DNA of 64,000 bases from Notospermus geniculatus. Taxonomy: Eukaryota; Nemertea; Pilidiophora; Heteronemertea; Lineidae. This document shows positions 1-10,290 of this stretch, piece by piece. Within the stretch, counting starts at the first letter, position 1; each line of letters starts with the position of its first letter. The stretch covers positions 1 to 64,000 of the forward strand of contig NMRB01003184.1 of assembly GCA_002633025.1 (NCBI GenBank). Direction: 5' to 3'. The translations under genes were made by a program, and so were the position numbers. Below the pieces are notes generated by a model, which was not told where the DNA came from, did no database searches, and saw only the letters and a program-made list of their open reading frames with translations.

Positions 1-202
1 GGTGGCATGCCCCTCTAGAAATTCTGTTGATTCGAAAAGTATTCATTTTGGTGGGTTGGCATGTCCCTAAAGTCTAAAATGACATAATGTAAGCATCCAT
101 GTTTACAAACATTGAATGTAAACAATGAAGTCGTGATATATTATCTTTAAAAGTTAATTACATGTAATAACGTTACTGCTAACCCAAACTCACAATTTTA
201 TA

Positions 203-413
203 TCAGAATATACAGAGCTCGTTACTCTATGCCCACTGGATATACTGCGCGTTACTCTACGGCCATTTTATACTGCCAGGACATTCTGTCAAGGACCTGA
301 TGTTCACCATACTGGAAACATGTCCGGACGAGACGACCCTCCTCAAAACAGAGTTGCGGTGGATGTGGACCCTTAAAATCATCACCCCCTTAGGTCTCAA
401 CACCAGATGCTGA
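203..413 (+). mobile_element. Penelope-like element, end of GIY-YIG domain
   Basis: An open frame of about 70 codons ends at the TGA at 411-413. It reads ILETCPDETTLLKTELRWM, then WTLKIITPLGLNTRC and stop. This is the usual tail of the GIY-YIG endonuclease fused to the reverse transcriptase of Penelope-like retroelements: an LP.HS..D....ILE block, a charged helix, then W...L....P.GLN. Only the end is present; no reverse transcriptase is seen upstream in the window. The stretch just before the domain (203-220) resembles the last 20 bases of the element 3' end near 3679, so this may be a rearranged or partly tandem copy, as is common for the group. Recognised by pattern only. Confidence 0.7.
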
Positions 414-575
414 GTTTCTGATAACCCCATAGTTCTTCTTTACCAGCTTTAGCGTCAGGGCCAAAAAGTTTGGCATGGGGTTCGATCCGCCCCCTCCTTT
501 TTCTCCCCCTTAGTAGGCCTTAGTATTATGTTTTCACCCACTTTTTGGAGGACAGGGGTCCTCTTCCTGGACGCA
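414..575 (+). mobile_element. Penelope-like 3' UTR piece
   Basis: Non-coding sequence after the GIY-YIG stop. Positions 509-570 are almost identical to 3153-3214 (shared TTTTCACCCACTTTTTGGAG). The second copy continues into a full 3' end, so both probably come from the same family. The short reading frames over 545-955 show no protein-like features. Confidence 0.5.
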
Positions 576-867
576 AGGGCCCAACGCGCCGCGTAGCGCC
601 CAACAGCGAAGCTAGGCAAAGACTTGTCACGGGTCAGTCAATAGAATTGGACTTGCGCCTAAGGCTGCCGTTAGAGTTAACGTTTTCACTTTTCACTTTT
701 CCCGTTTCATTTCTCACGGTCTTTCATTAGCTCACCAGGGTGAGCTATTACGATGGTGCAGCGTCCGTCGTCCCTTGTCGTCCGTCGTCGTGTTCCGTTA
801 GCAGGGCACGTTTCGTAACCGCTGGGACTATTGATCTGAAACTTGGTACATACATAGCCCTAGGTCA

Positions 868-1550
868 GATGACCCATGACACCAAGTTTCGGTCCGATTC
901 GGTTGTTGGCTTGGCCATCAGGTGGCCAAAACCAAAAACACAAAAAGTGCAATAACTCCTGAACTAATGACTGGATCATCTCCAACTTTTTATCATAGGT
1001 GTATCTAATGAGGATACATGACATATGTAACGGGTTTTTGATTTGACCTACTTTTCAAGGTCACAGAGGTCAAAGTTCGACAAAAGTGACGAACCTGCCA
1101 CAGTTTGTCGAGCGACTTCATATTTTGCATATACCTGCATTGGAGGGCTACCTTAAAAATACCAAGTTTCGGCCCGATTGGACATCCAGTATGGCCACCA
1201 GGTGGCGTAACCTGAAAATCAAGTAATTGCTATTACTCGGGAACGGCTTGACGCAGAGTGCTCAAATTTGATATTTACCTCCATCTAGATGACCTTTACA
1301 TGCATGTCCAATTTCGGCCTGATTTGACTTCAAATGTGGCCACCAGGTGGCGTAACCCCAAAATCATCAAAGTGCTGTAACTCAAGAACGACTTGACCCA
1401 ATGCACTCCAATGTGCTATGTGGTCCCCTGCAGATGACCTTTATATGTGCATGTGAAGTTCCGGCCCGATCGGACATCCAATATGGACGCCAGGTGGCAT
1501 AACCCAAAAATCATCGAAGTCCTACCTGGGAATGACTTGACCGAGATTGT
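868..1550. repeat. Degenerate ~146-bp tandem repeat
   Basis: A block with a conserved TTTCGGCCCGAT phrase recurs near 882, 1162, 1308 and 1456. Spacing is about 146 bp, with one poorly conserved unit between 882 and 1162. Each unit then has CCACCAGGTGGCGTAACC or a variant, followed by a TAACTC..GAACGACTTGAC phrase. Units are only moderately similar, so the array is old. Confidence 0.75.
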
Positions 1551-2694
1551 TCATAACTGATGTACTGTCACTGACAAAAGTTTATCTCCACCTTTAATCG
1601 TCCATAACTTCTTGATGAAGTGAAGAAATTTGATGCGGTTTTCAGCAAATAATACTTCAATCTTTTCTGCATCTTTCGTACACAAACCTGCTTCTGCAGC
1701 ATCACTCTGTGACATTATGTAATCAGGCGCTGAAAAAAAGTCCAAAATCAACTTTTTTATTTCCATGCCAATTTGGATTTTCTTACGTCCGACCAGTGTG
1801 TAACAACACTAGAAAACAATCCGCAAAGATTACGCCATCAAATTCCACGTCACTTTCTCAAAAAGTGACTTTTGTTGGTTTGATTTTGGAGCAGACTCAA
1901 ATGCCCTTATTTTGCCTGTGAGACGACCCCGCATTTGTGAATGCCATTGCCCAACCAATCATAGAACTCGGATAGGGGCGCAAACCACAAACGACAAATC
2001 CCTCAAACCCAGTAAGTTACGGTATCTGGACACGTGTAAGTTTCACTTGTTCTATCAATAGGCCTTCAATTCTAAAGGGAAAGGGATACCTCTTATTTCG
2101 GTTCAGTGGACAGCCCAGGACAAGGCCAAATCTTACTTTGATTCAAACGACTGTGACATATGCTGTAAATATTCATGAATGGAAACTTAGGCATTACAAT
2201 CACAATGCCCAAATCTACTTATTGGCTTTGGTCCGCCTAGTCACGCCTTCATAATCATTATTCACACACCACTATTTTCCATAATCAGTGTATGGCTGAA
2301 CAAGTTAAAAAGGGGCCATCTCAAGCCCCACGCAACTGTGTTGCCGACAAGAGCCAACAAAAGTCACTTTTTTGAGAAACTGAGGGTGGAATTTGATGGC
2401 ACAATCTTTGTGAATTGTTTTCAAGTGTTGTTACAAACTGGTCGGACGTGAGAAAATCCAAATTGGCATGGAAATAAAAAAGGTTGATTTTGGACTTTTT
2501 TTCAGCGCCTGATTATATAATGTCAGAGTGATGCTGCAGAAGCAGGTTTGTGTATGAAAGATGCAGAAAAGATTGAAGTATTATTTGCTGAAAACCGCAT
2601 CAAATTTCTTTACTTCATAAGGAAGTTATGGACGATTAAAGGTGGAGATAAACTTTTGTCAATGACTGTACATCAGTTATGAGCAATCTCTAAG
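1543..2694. mobile_element. 1.15-kb foldback with ~340-bp arms
   Basis: Positions 1543-1880 return as reverse complement at about 2350-2694, at roughly 90 percent identity. The ends read GAGATTGTTCATAACTGATG and its complement. The centre (1881-2349) is unrelated to the arms and has no transposase. About 55 bp at the right edge are repeated immediately outside (2693-2745). The left end runs straight out of the last tandem-repeat unit. Probably a non-autonomous TIR element. Confidence 0.75.
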
Positions 2695-2749
2695 TTATGG
2701 ACGATTAACGGTGGAGATAAACTTTTGTCAATGACTGTACCTCCCTCTG

Positions 2750-3152
2750 TCATTAGACTATTATGTCCAACCGGTGAGCACATGGTCCATGGACCATTTC
2801 ATTTAGAGGGTTGGTTCCACAGAATTCACGCCCAAAAGAATGAGCATGTTCATTCCTCGAGTCACGGGTGATTTTCATTTATTCACGCATGAAATGAATC
2901 GTACTTGTCCGAAGGTAGAAAAGTGACGCCTATGGAACCCGCATCATAAGAAATACCATAAAGGAATCAACCATATAATGCATGGGCTAGGGGGGTTCCC
3001 GTGTGCATAAGATGTACCCTAAGTTACTCTACTGTTTCTGAGAGGGGAGTATCCATGTTATAAGAAAATCTTGGGTAGACTTTCTCAAACCCGGCAGCAA
3101 GTGAGAAAGAGACCCTTAAAGTTAGGGTACTGGAAATAAAAAGGGGTCATCC
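2750..3152. other. No gene seen
   Basis: A CATGGTCCATGGACCATT palindrome near 2780-2798 resembles part of the hairpin element at 10703-10895. Otherwise I see no coding or structural signal. Confidence 0.4.
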
Positions 3153-3720
3153 CCCTTAGTAGGCCTTATTATTATGTTTTCACCCACTTTTTGGAGGACA
3201 TGGGTCCTCTTTCTGGTTAGGCCTTTAGACTTCCATCATTGTCCTTTTCCCTTTTTTGTTGGCCAGTGACTTTGCATTTGTCGTTGCATCTAGCCTTTCT
3301 TTCTATCTATTCACCTGATCCTGACACCGTACTCGTTTTTATTGTGTTGGTGGCAGTGTCTTTGCATCTTATTATTTTGCCCTTCATCTCATGTCATTTT
3401 AATATTAATGTTATCTTCGTTTCATAAATTTACCCATGTCGTAATATTTGTAATAGTAATGACGTACACTGTGTTTGCTGTCAGGTCTAGCAACCAATTT
3501 TTGGGGCTTGGACATTATTCGTCCTTAATTGTCCTGTTTGTACAGGATTCTTCAGATGTACATGTACATTTGGGATTCAGCTCAGTCTTTTCTGGTCTCT
3601 CCAACTGAAAAGTGCCTGAGGAAGACCCCGATTGGGGTCGAAAACTTGCAAGATTCCGGAAGTTGCCTCCTTGAAATCTATCAGAATATACAGAGCAGAG
3701 TTTATACTTAAGTAATAAAC
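3153..3720 (+). mobile_element. Penelope-like 3' end
   Basis: This starts with the block shared with 509-570, runs through a pyrimidine-rich UTR, and ends with a GAAGACCCC..GGGGTCGAAA hairpin and then ATCAGAATATACAGAGCAG. The hairpin phrase recurs in reverse orientation at 6325-6352. Reading frames at 3239-3608 are hydrophobic and look like chance products of the pyrimidine-rich sequence. Confidence 0.5.
3616..3643 (+). other. Hammerhead-like hairpin motif
   Basis: CTGAGGA (3616-3622), one extra A, GACCCC (3624-3629), loop GATT, GGGGTC (3634-3639), GAAA (3640-3643). This has the order of a hammerhead ribozyme core (CUGANGA, stem II, GAAA), which Penelope-like elements are known to carry. The extra A before stem II, and the lack of a clear stem III or cleavage site, argue against activity. 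It may be a ribozyme relic or an unrelated 3'-end signal. Confidence 0.35.
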
Positions 3721-3839
3721 TTGGTGTTTAGATTACTTTAGGTTATAGAATAGACATCGATTTTTCAATTTTATGCGTGCATTATTTTGTGCTCAGGCTT
3801 CCCTTCGTCTTAATATAATGCTAACACTGACACTCTCCA

Positions 3840-3950
3840 GAAGGCGGATTGATTTTAAACCGATTTCTCGTTGGTTGTTGTTCCCTTTCTGCAAAAGATT
3901 TTCCCACTATTGACTGGCAGAACTGGAAGTCGTTTGACATAAGAGACACA
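3840..3950 (+). CDS. Candidate internal exon, unknown protein
   Basis: An open stretch between CTCTCCAG and ACAG|GTATGT. The conceptual product includes NRFLVGCCSLSAKDFPTID, then WQNWKSFDIRDT. The donor is good and the acceptor acceptable. No family is recognised, and no neighbouring exon with a matching phase was found, so this may be chance. Confidence 0.2.
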
Positions 3951-4275
3951 GGTATGTTACACCTGTATGCTCACATTCAAATGACAGTAGTAGAATACTG
4001 CCGGGATTGTGCTAGTCGGCATGGTGAGGAACACACATCGGAAAATACGATACCTGGAGGATACGTGGGTGTCTCACTGTCCAGATGGTCGTTGATTCGC
4101 CCCTGAAAATATACAGTTACCAAATCTCCCGCGAGATAGATGTACAGGGACAACGAATTTCATTGATAATGAGGATCAAAAGTATGATAGAGGGCAGCCC
4201 ATAGTAATCAGGTCCTATAAAATGCACGCCTTTTGTCTGAAATTGATCAGGACCTGAATGTCCCTTTCATTTCAA

Positions 4276-5265
4276 CGGTTCTTGGACAAAACATACCCGG
4301 ACAATTGGTACTGGACAAAAGGTACCTGGACAAAATGTACCTAGGACAAAAGGTACATGGACAAATGGTACCTGGGACAAAAGGTACCTAGGACAAAATA
4401 TGCCCGGACAAAATGTACCTATGACAAAATGTACCTAGGACAGAACGTACCCAGACAAAACGTACCTAGGACAAAAGGTACCGATTTAATTTTTTAAATT
4501 GTTTTCTCAGTTCTAACCTCCTGGGTTACCTAAAGGCCATGGGCCACAGGTCATCGGCGATTAGAAAAGACGTGGTCAGTTACATGTAGATGACCATGAT
4601 GTTAGGGAGTTTTCGCAAAGCCCCCGAAACGCCAACGCGAACGCCAAACCCATTGTTCGATGCCACAAAGAGAGCACCGAACAAAATGATAGACGTTCGC
4701 GTTGGCGTTTCGGGGGCTTCCTGAAAACTCTATATTGACTCAAAGAAGACTTGAACGCCCATTCAATATTGCAAGTTTTTCGAATTATTATGCTCATTGT
4801 GAATTCATGGTTATCAAAATGTGATCCTCTACATAACCACGTGAGTGGACATGAGCACAGGAGTGCAATAAAATCCCATGCTCTGGGAGGATGTTCTCTA
4901 TGGATATTCTCTATGCTCTCTACGGGCAATTCAACTGCGAGCAGTTGGGTGCAGGCAACAGGGGAGGTGAGAACGGAGAAAAATAGCATGAAATATGAAA
5001 GTGGTACCTTTTGTCCTAGGTACATTTTGTCCGGGTACCTTTTGTCCTAGGTACATTATGTCCTAGGTACGTTTTGTCCGGGTGCGTTTTGTCCGGGTAC
5101 GTTTTGACCTAGGTATGTTTTGTCCTAGGTACATTTTGTCCTAGGTACCATTTGTCCTAGATACCTTTTGTCCGGGTACCTTTTGTCAGAGTACATTTTG
5201 GCATAGGTACATTTTGTCCGGGTACGTTTTGTCCATTTTGTCCGTGTACGTTTTGACCTGTCACC
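4276..5265. mobile_element. TU-like foldback with 16-bp minisatellite arms
   Basis: The left arm (about 4284-4482) is a tandem array of a 16-bp unit, GGACAAAATGTACCTA with variants. The right arm (about 5003-5255) is the same array inverted. The centre holds a second inverted repeat (4598-4640 against 4692-4735). Sea-urchin TU elements and Drosophila FB elements share this plan. CATTTCAA occurs on both sides (4268-4275 and 5266-5273) and could be an 8-bp target duplication. The minus-strand reading frame at 4576-5025 only crosses repeats. Confidence 0.8.
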
Positions 5266-5273
5266 CATTTCAA

Positions 5274-5562
5274 TAGTTTTAACCACTAGTGACACCTATT
5301 GAGGGAGTGGGTTACGCTCCTCATTGTGGTAGAACGAGGATTTGGTTGATGTCTTGATGTATAGACTTTACAGAATAAGACCGGTGACGGTGTAACAGTG
5401 AAGAGTGTCCCCCTGTAAAAGTGTCCTCTTCTACTGTTGGAGGACGGATTAAGGTGCATCATGATAGAGAACAATGTTAAATTGGATATTTTTTCCAAGG
5501 ACACTTTTCCCAAGGGACTTTCTTTCCTATCACACCCGTTGTGCCAGCCCTGCATCAAAATT
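5274..5562. other. Sequence downstream of the PAN-like exon
   Basis: If the minus-strand gene at 5563-5871 continues, its first intron or 3' part would lie here. Weak open frames exist on both strands but none has convincing splice sites. Confidence 0.3.
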
Positions 5563-5871
5563 TCAAACCTTTTCCTTGATAAAAACTATCCGTTGTGTCA
5601 GGCCTTTGGACGCACCAAGCTTCTCATCAGAAAACACCGTACAAATCTTATACGACACGGAGTGATTGAATGATCCACAATTACTGTCAAAGCAGCAAAC
5701 GGCTGCACAGTGGAGAACGCTCTTCTCAGCACTACGTGACCGTGCGTTACCCTGGAGGGAAGCTTTTCGAAAGTGAACGGTCGTCGACTGGCTCCGATTT
5801 CCCTGGACTATGAAGAACGCCGATATTGCCGATACGGCGATCGTTTGTTGCCACCGATCAGAACGATGCAT
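5563..5871 (-). CDS. Secreted protein with PAN/apple-like cysteines, first exon
   Basis: I chose the start at 5871, which reads MHRSDRWQQTIAVSAISAFF: a polar start then a hydrophobic core, as in a signal peptide. The paralogue near 12 kb keeps the same methionine. Residues ~55-85 read VLHCAAVCCFDSNCGSFN, then a later C in YKICTVFSDE. The C..CC....C.SFN......C.VFSD order fits a PAN/apple module, an extracellular binding fold of many marine-invertebrate proteins. The frame stays open upstream to 6060, so a longer start is possible. It ends KEKV-stop; a weak donor AAG|GTTTGA precedes the stop, so this may be the first exon of a longer gene. Duplicated with its upstream sequence at 11940-12275. 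Confidence 0.5.
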   Translation of the reverse strand: MHRSDRWQQTIAVSAISAFFIVQGNRSQSTTVHFRKASLQGNARSRSAEKSVLHCAAVCCFDSNCGSFNHSVSYKICTVFSDEKLGASKGLTQRIVFIKEKV

Positions 5872-6115
5872 CGTAACATCCACGAAAATAAAGACGAGAA
5901 GGCTTATTAATGAGAACACACCGTCAATGGAAACCTTAAGTTCACGTAAACTATTTTGAGATGAAAATGTTGTTCTTTGTGGGCACAATTGGAACTCGGC
6001 GACTCTCTCTTCCAAACGATAGAACGGTTCTTCCGATATATATGCCTTCGGGAACAGCAACGATGCCTGGCAATCTCCAAACGATTTGTGTCAAAGTCCG
6101 ATATGGCATGATTGT
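5872..6115 (-). promoter_or_regulatory. Duplicated upstream region of PAN-like gene
   Basis: The homology with 12027-12275 extends well beyond the start codon, including matching stretches around 5965-6100 and 12135-12260. This suggests that the 5' flank was duplicated together with the exon. No TATA box is obvious. Confidence 0.35.
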
Positions 6116-6149
6116 TGCTATATTCAACACTACAGTATATGTATTTTTC

Positions 6150-6246
6150 TTCCAAAAATATATTCATGAATGAATGAAAAATATTCATTCATAAATGAGA
6201 AACATTACATTCATGAATGAATGAAAAATATCCATTCATTAATGAG
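6150..6246. repeat. Two ~48-bp tandem copies
   Basis: TTCATGAATGAATGAAAAAT followed by ATTCATTCATAAATGAGA, twice in a row. Each copy is itself nearly palindromic. Confidence 0.7.
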
Positions 6247-6304
6247 ATCCAAAGAGAAGGCAAGCACAAAAATTGACACACAATATATGATAAATAAAAA
6301 GGCA

Positions 6305-6352
6305 ATTTCCAGAAAGTTTGCGAATTTTCGACCCCAACCGGGGTCTTCTTCT
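6305..6352 (-). mobile_element. Penelope-like 3'-end hairpin relic
   Basis: On the minus strand this reads GAAGAAGACCCCGGTTGGGG, then TCGAAAATTCG, matching the hairpin phrase at 3620-3643. The CTGA part of the core is replaced by CCAGA. Confidence 0.45.
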
Positions 6353-6354
6353 GG

Positions 6355-6401
6355 CTGGAACTTTACAATCCGAAACTCAGTTTCGGATTGTAAAGTTCCA
6401 G
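6355..6401. repeat. 47-bp perfect palindrome
   Basis: Arms of 23 bp around a single C: CTGGAACTTTACAATCCGAA continues into its own complement. It abuts the Penelope-like relic. Confidence 0.85.
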
Positions 6402-7545
6402 CGTGGAATGATGTCCGGTGCAAAAGTGCAAGTAATAATGTGAAATAACGAACATGAGAAGTTCTAACTTGTCTAACAATCATACTTGAAACAATGATCA
6501 GTCTCTCTACTGTTATCTGGGCTTCAAATCTTACAAAATTGTAGAGTCCTTGAATGCATCTTGCAATGGATTAAAAAGTATTGTGCCAGAACACAGCGTT
6601 ACTGTCGGGGAATAGCAATTTGACTGGTGACGACCCTTTGTCATATGGTGGTGCATCTTTGATACTGCACTTTTAGACTTGCACTTATGTACTGGATGTT
6701 ATTCCATACTCAAGAGGGTTATTAATATGAAATTCACACCATCTCTTCATTTTATCTGGGACTTAATTTTGGTGCAGCTTCATTGTATTCGGTTTGGTAC
6801 TTCAGGAAATATTGAACATTGAAAAGTGGGACGTGTTTTTGAATAACCCCATATAACTTTGATTTTTTTGTCATGTCAAAACCGTTCAATATTTAGTGCT
6901 GAAACGTTTACAATAGTTGGATAATATCCATATATTTGCACGTTAACATATCAGGGGCCCAGCTTTTATAGGCCTATTGTTGAAATCATTGAAAAATCCT
7001 TAAGGGGTCATTTTTTGGGCCACCCGATATATTTATGTGTGTGTAAAGTTATGTTTGATGGCACTTTTATTTCATTCCATGGAACTTCCGCTTTTGTGCG
7101 AACTCGGGAATTGTGGGTACTTTGAAATGAAGGTCGGGTAACGTGCCAGTTAAACATGAATTAAAGGCCTTATATACCCCCTGTCTAGACAAATTTTAAT
7201 GAGGTCGAATTTGATTACATGTAGATGTTGGTGCATGTTGATGTCCCATCCTGCCTCAGCACGAATTGAGATAAAATGGGGTGCTCTGATCGCTTTCGAG
7301 GAAATTGGTTTTTAGTGTTGTTGAGCCCTATGGCTTAGTATTTTTTTAAATTCCTTCGCAGTGCATATACTAGGTTCTATCTACAAAAGGCCGCAAAACT
7401 AAGATAATAAGTGGCACTGCTGAGATATTAATACTTTTACATGTTTTACATTTTTGATCATAAGTTCTGAATGGGTTAACATATTGAGCTAATTCTTGTA
7501 CATTCATCATTTACACATGTCGGTGCATCCGTTGGCTACACTCAC
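6402..7545. other. No gene seen
   Basis: AT-rich unique-looking sequence. I found no exon candidate, inverted repeat or RNA gene. Confidence 0.5.
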
Positions 7546-7742
7546 TGTACAGTATTATGGGCGCCATCTTGCGCAGTGATACAGCGGTTAATTCTACCGT
7601 ACTGCGCCGGTAGTGACGAAGCGTGACCGCCTAACATCCTAGTTGTATCTGCATAGCCCCTTGGACGACGACAGTTTTGCTCGTAATTCAAAATACATCG
7701 TGTACATCGCTGCTGAATATATTTACTCCATAATTAAAAACG
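7546..7742. repeat. Interspersed repeat R1, copy 1
   Basis: Shares GCGCAGTGATACAGCGGT.AATTCTACCG..CTGCGCC and the following ~150 bp with 10086-10290. The GCGCAGTG..CACTGCGC part forms a bulged hairpin. Its right end is joined to the hairpin element at 7744. Confidence 0.75.
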
Positions 7743-7743
7743 T

Positions 7744-7937
7744 GTTTTTCAAAACGATAAAAGTGGTCAGCCGCAATGCCCAGCCAAGCCATCTTTCCTA
7801 CAGCCTCCATGTAAGATGAACCCTGATTGGTCAATTGGGAAAGTTGGTCAATCAGCATTCATCTTACATAGAGGCTGTAGGAAAGATGGCTTGGCGGGGC
7901 ATGGCGGCTGACCACTTTTTATCGTTTTGAAAAACAG
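7744..7937. mobile_element. Hairpin MITE, ~80-bp arms
   Basis: GTTTTTCAAAACGATAAAAG and the next ~60 bp return inverted at 7858-7937, with a ~30-bp loop containing GATTGGTCAATTGGG. Arms are about 95 percent identical. Confidence 0.85.
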
Positions 7938-7996
7938 GTTTTTCTCAGTTATATCTAATGGTTTTGTGTCGAAAGGACATTCAGAGTGGAGTACAC

Positions 7997-8160
7997 ATTA
8001 GTGAGGTTAAGAAACCATACGTTAACGCTAACGCTAACGTTATTGCCATCATTTTGACGTCACATCGAATGAATCTGTTGTATTTCTTCGGGGAGTGACG
8101 TCATTTTGACGTAATTAGCGTTAGCGTTAGCGTTAACGTATGGTTTCTTAAACTCACTAT
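7997..8160. mobile_element. MITE, GAGGTTAAGAAACCA family, copy 1
   Basis: The left end GTGAGGTTAAGAAACCATAC and (GTTAACGCTAACGCTAAC) repeats are mirrored at 8118-8160. A second copy with the same GAGGTTAAGAAA end lies at 35872-36010. Confidence 0.8.
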
Positions 8161-8377
8161 TGTGAGGATTCCAATGAGGTATAATAAACTGGCTGTCATG
8201 CTGTTTCTCTAAGTGAAAACATCGCCCAAAGTTGCGAATCGGGCTGCTCGTTTCTAACCTGGACTTTTTATATACGTATACTATACACACGGTGTACAGT
8301 GTGTCCCAGATACCCCGATTTTACGTGAAAGCCCCCACAATCCGAGCCTCATGCGCCTGTGATTGAATTGACGGTTT

Positions 8378-8917
8378 TGTCTAGTCTCGGGCACCCAGCC
8401 GTTCATATGCAGATACGAACGTCTTGGCCACACCGACATTTCCACTGTAATACAGTGCATTGTGGGTAATGTGGCAGCTGGTCACGTGACATAAGATGGT
8501 TGCTGCCATTAATGGATTATATTTCACCTCACAACTTTCCAAAATGTCTGAATCTGGCAATGAATCGATTGCTGAAGTGATCTGAATCAGCGTACTGGAC
8601 AGCATCAACTTACTGGAGTTGAATTTCAGGCTGAAAACTGTGTATCCGTTTGGAATACGTAGTCGAAAAATCCCAACTTGCATTTATGGTCGTCGCCATG
8701 AAATCACATGATCACTTCTCTTGCCCAATCAGCAGCCGGATTGTGATTTTGAAATGGGAGGAATCAGCGGATTGAAATGAATGACTAGCTCTGTCCCTGA
8801 TTAGCCAATCAGCGACGGGTGTTGAAATAAAATCACCGTCACAACAGAATCGGCGCTCTGTCCCAGACCCTCGTATATGCTATGCATTATACAGGGTCTG
8901 GGCGCCCGAGACTAGGT
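8378..8917. mobile_element. 540-bp TIR element carrying a gene-start-like sequence
   Basis: Terminal repeats CTAGTCTCGGGC(A/G)CCC at 8378-8396 and 8898-8916. The interior holds two CCAATCAGC boxes (near 8727 and 8811), a TCACGTGAC site, CATTGTGGGTAATG, and an open exon with a perfect donor (next entry). It may be a non-autonomous element that captured the start of a host gene, or a host promoter that merely lies between repeats. Confidence 0.5.
8614..8683 (-). CDS. Candidate first exon inside the TIR element
   Basis: Reads MQVGIFRLRIPNGYTVFSLK, then FNS|GTAAGT. The start is in a fair context, the donor matches the consensus in all six bases, and inverted CCAAT boxes lie 40-130 bp upstream. 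No downstream exon was found inside the element. Family not recognised. Confidence 0.35.
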
Positions 8918-9217
8918 CTTGTCCGACTTGCCTAAGCGGCAAACATTTGGGTAGGGGAATGTAAATAACCTGAGCATCGTAAAGATACAACCCCTGGTAA
9001 CATATTGCCACTCAAAATGCAGCTTACGGCAACCACAGCTACGTGATGAATGTGAATATGTTATGATATCAAGGTCACCTGAGGTCAAAGTAAAAGTGGT
9101 TTGACCTTTTATTGTATTGGCCAGTTGTGGAAGGGTACAGCATAGGATGTTTTGGAAACCAGTAAGGGGAAACTAACTTTGACAATACCGCAAAATTCAA
9201 TACAGAGCGGATTTTAA
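8918..9217. other. No gene seen
   Basis: Contains a short local palindrome around 9190-9236 at the edge of the next MITE, because CAATACAGAG occurs just outside its left end. Confidence 0.4.
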
Positions 9218-9622
9218 GCCCCTCTGTATTGAATTTTACTGTATTCTTAAAGTGTTAGGAGAATGCAGCTAGATATCTCGTGAAGGTCTCCAAAATGCGT
9301 GCCTGAAGCACACGTCAAAGAATCAAGACCTAGATTCTAGCACACATTGAAAAAAACTGCAGGCAGAGCACTAATGGACTCGGATACAACGTAGAGCATG
9401 GTACATTTTACACCACATTAAAGGGACTAGCAAAATTTGTGGTGATGACTGTTGTCTGGGTGCCAGTAGGGCCTAATTAACACTTAATTGAAAAAGTGAA
9501 TTGACGGTGGGAATTTATCATGAAAGACTAGCATTTTGTAATAACGCAAGCTTGAAAAATTCTCCTAGTCTTTTTAACGTCGGCGAACATCAACACGTTT
9601 TTGAATTGAAAACAGTGTGACT
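9218..9622. mobile_element. TTAA-flanked MITE, copy A
   Basis: Flanked by TTAA at 9214-9217 and 9623-9626. Ends GCCCCTCTGTATTG and its diverged complement. Homologous along most of its length to 12710-12943 and 24409-25405, with about 170 bp extra in the middle. Confidence 0.8.
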
Positions 9623-9927
9623 TTAACAAGCAGGTCGCCGAAGAAGGCACCGCTCCATCTCCATCAAGGGCACCAAAATTGATTCATTTCCTGTTCATTT
9701 TGGCAACTGTTGTCAGACATGCACTGACAGGAGACCATGTGGCCACGTTTCGCGGTACGATAGAGCACGGCGAAATAAAAACGGAGAGTAAAAGATTGTT
9801 CGTAGAACTCGATTGAAGTACAGCTTAGACCACATCTGGTTGACTCACTCATTTTCCACAAATTCGTCAATCATTTAGTATGTACTGATTTATTGTGTTT
9901 GTTAAATTGCTAGCAGAGTCTACACGA

Positions 9928-9969
9928 GGCCAACAACAACACCCAACTTTGATGTTGGGTGTTGTTGAA
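9928..9969. repeat. Perfect hairpin
   Basis: CAACAACACCCAAC, a 6-base centre, then GTTGGGTGTTGTTG. Confidence 0.8.
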
Positions 9970-10085
9970 AAAGAATAAGCATGTTTGTTCTTCATCAAAC
10001 AGGTTGTTGCTGTTGGAGACTGTTGAATGAGCCATTCTACGTCATCTTCGTATGTACTTCTGGCCTCCGAACATTTCTTGACTGT

Positions 10086-10290
10086 ATTACGGACGCCATC
10101 TTGCGCAGTGATACAGCGGTAAATTCTACCGCACTGCGCCGGTTGTGAGGAAGCATGACCGCCTAACATCCTAGTTACATCCGCATGTTGAATAGTTCCT
10201 TGAACAATTTTAAACAACGACAATTTTGCTCATAATTCAAACTACGTTGTGCACATCACTGCTGAATATATTTACTCCATCATTAAACAG
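10086..10290. repeat. Interspersed repeat R1, copy 2
   Basis: Second copy of the repeat at 7546-7742, about 85 percent similar, without the hairpin element joined at the right. Confidence 0.75.

Noticed and set aside
3239-3608. Membrane protein gene
   Set aside because: Hydrophobic frames come from a pyrimidine-rich retroelement UTR.
3616-3643. Active hammerhead ribozyme
   Set aside because: One extra base before stem II, and no stem III or cleavage triplet in a usable position.
4576-5025. 149-codon minus-strand frame
   Set aside because: It runs through the minisatellite arm and inner inverted repeat of a foldback; the start and composition come from the repeats.
9664-9870. Cysteine-containing minus-strand exon between the two PAN-like copies
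   Set aside because: Tempting by position, but the cysteine pattern is not that of the module and the acceptor is weak.
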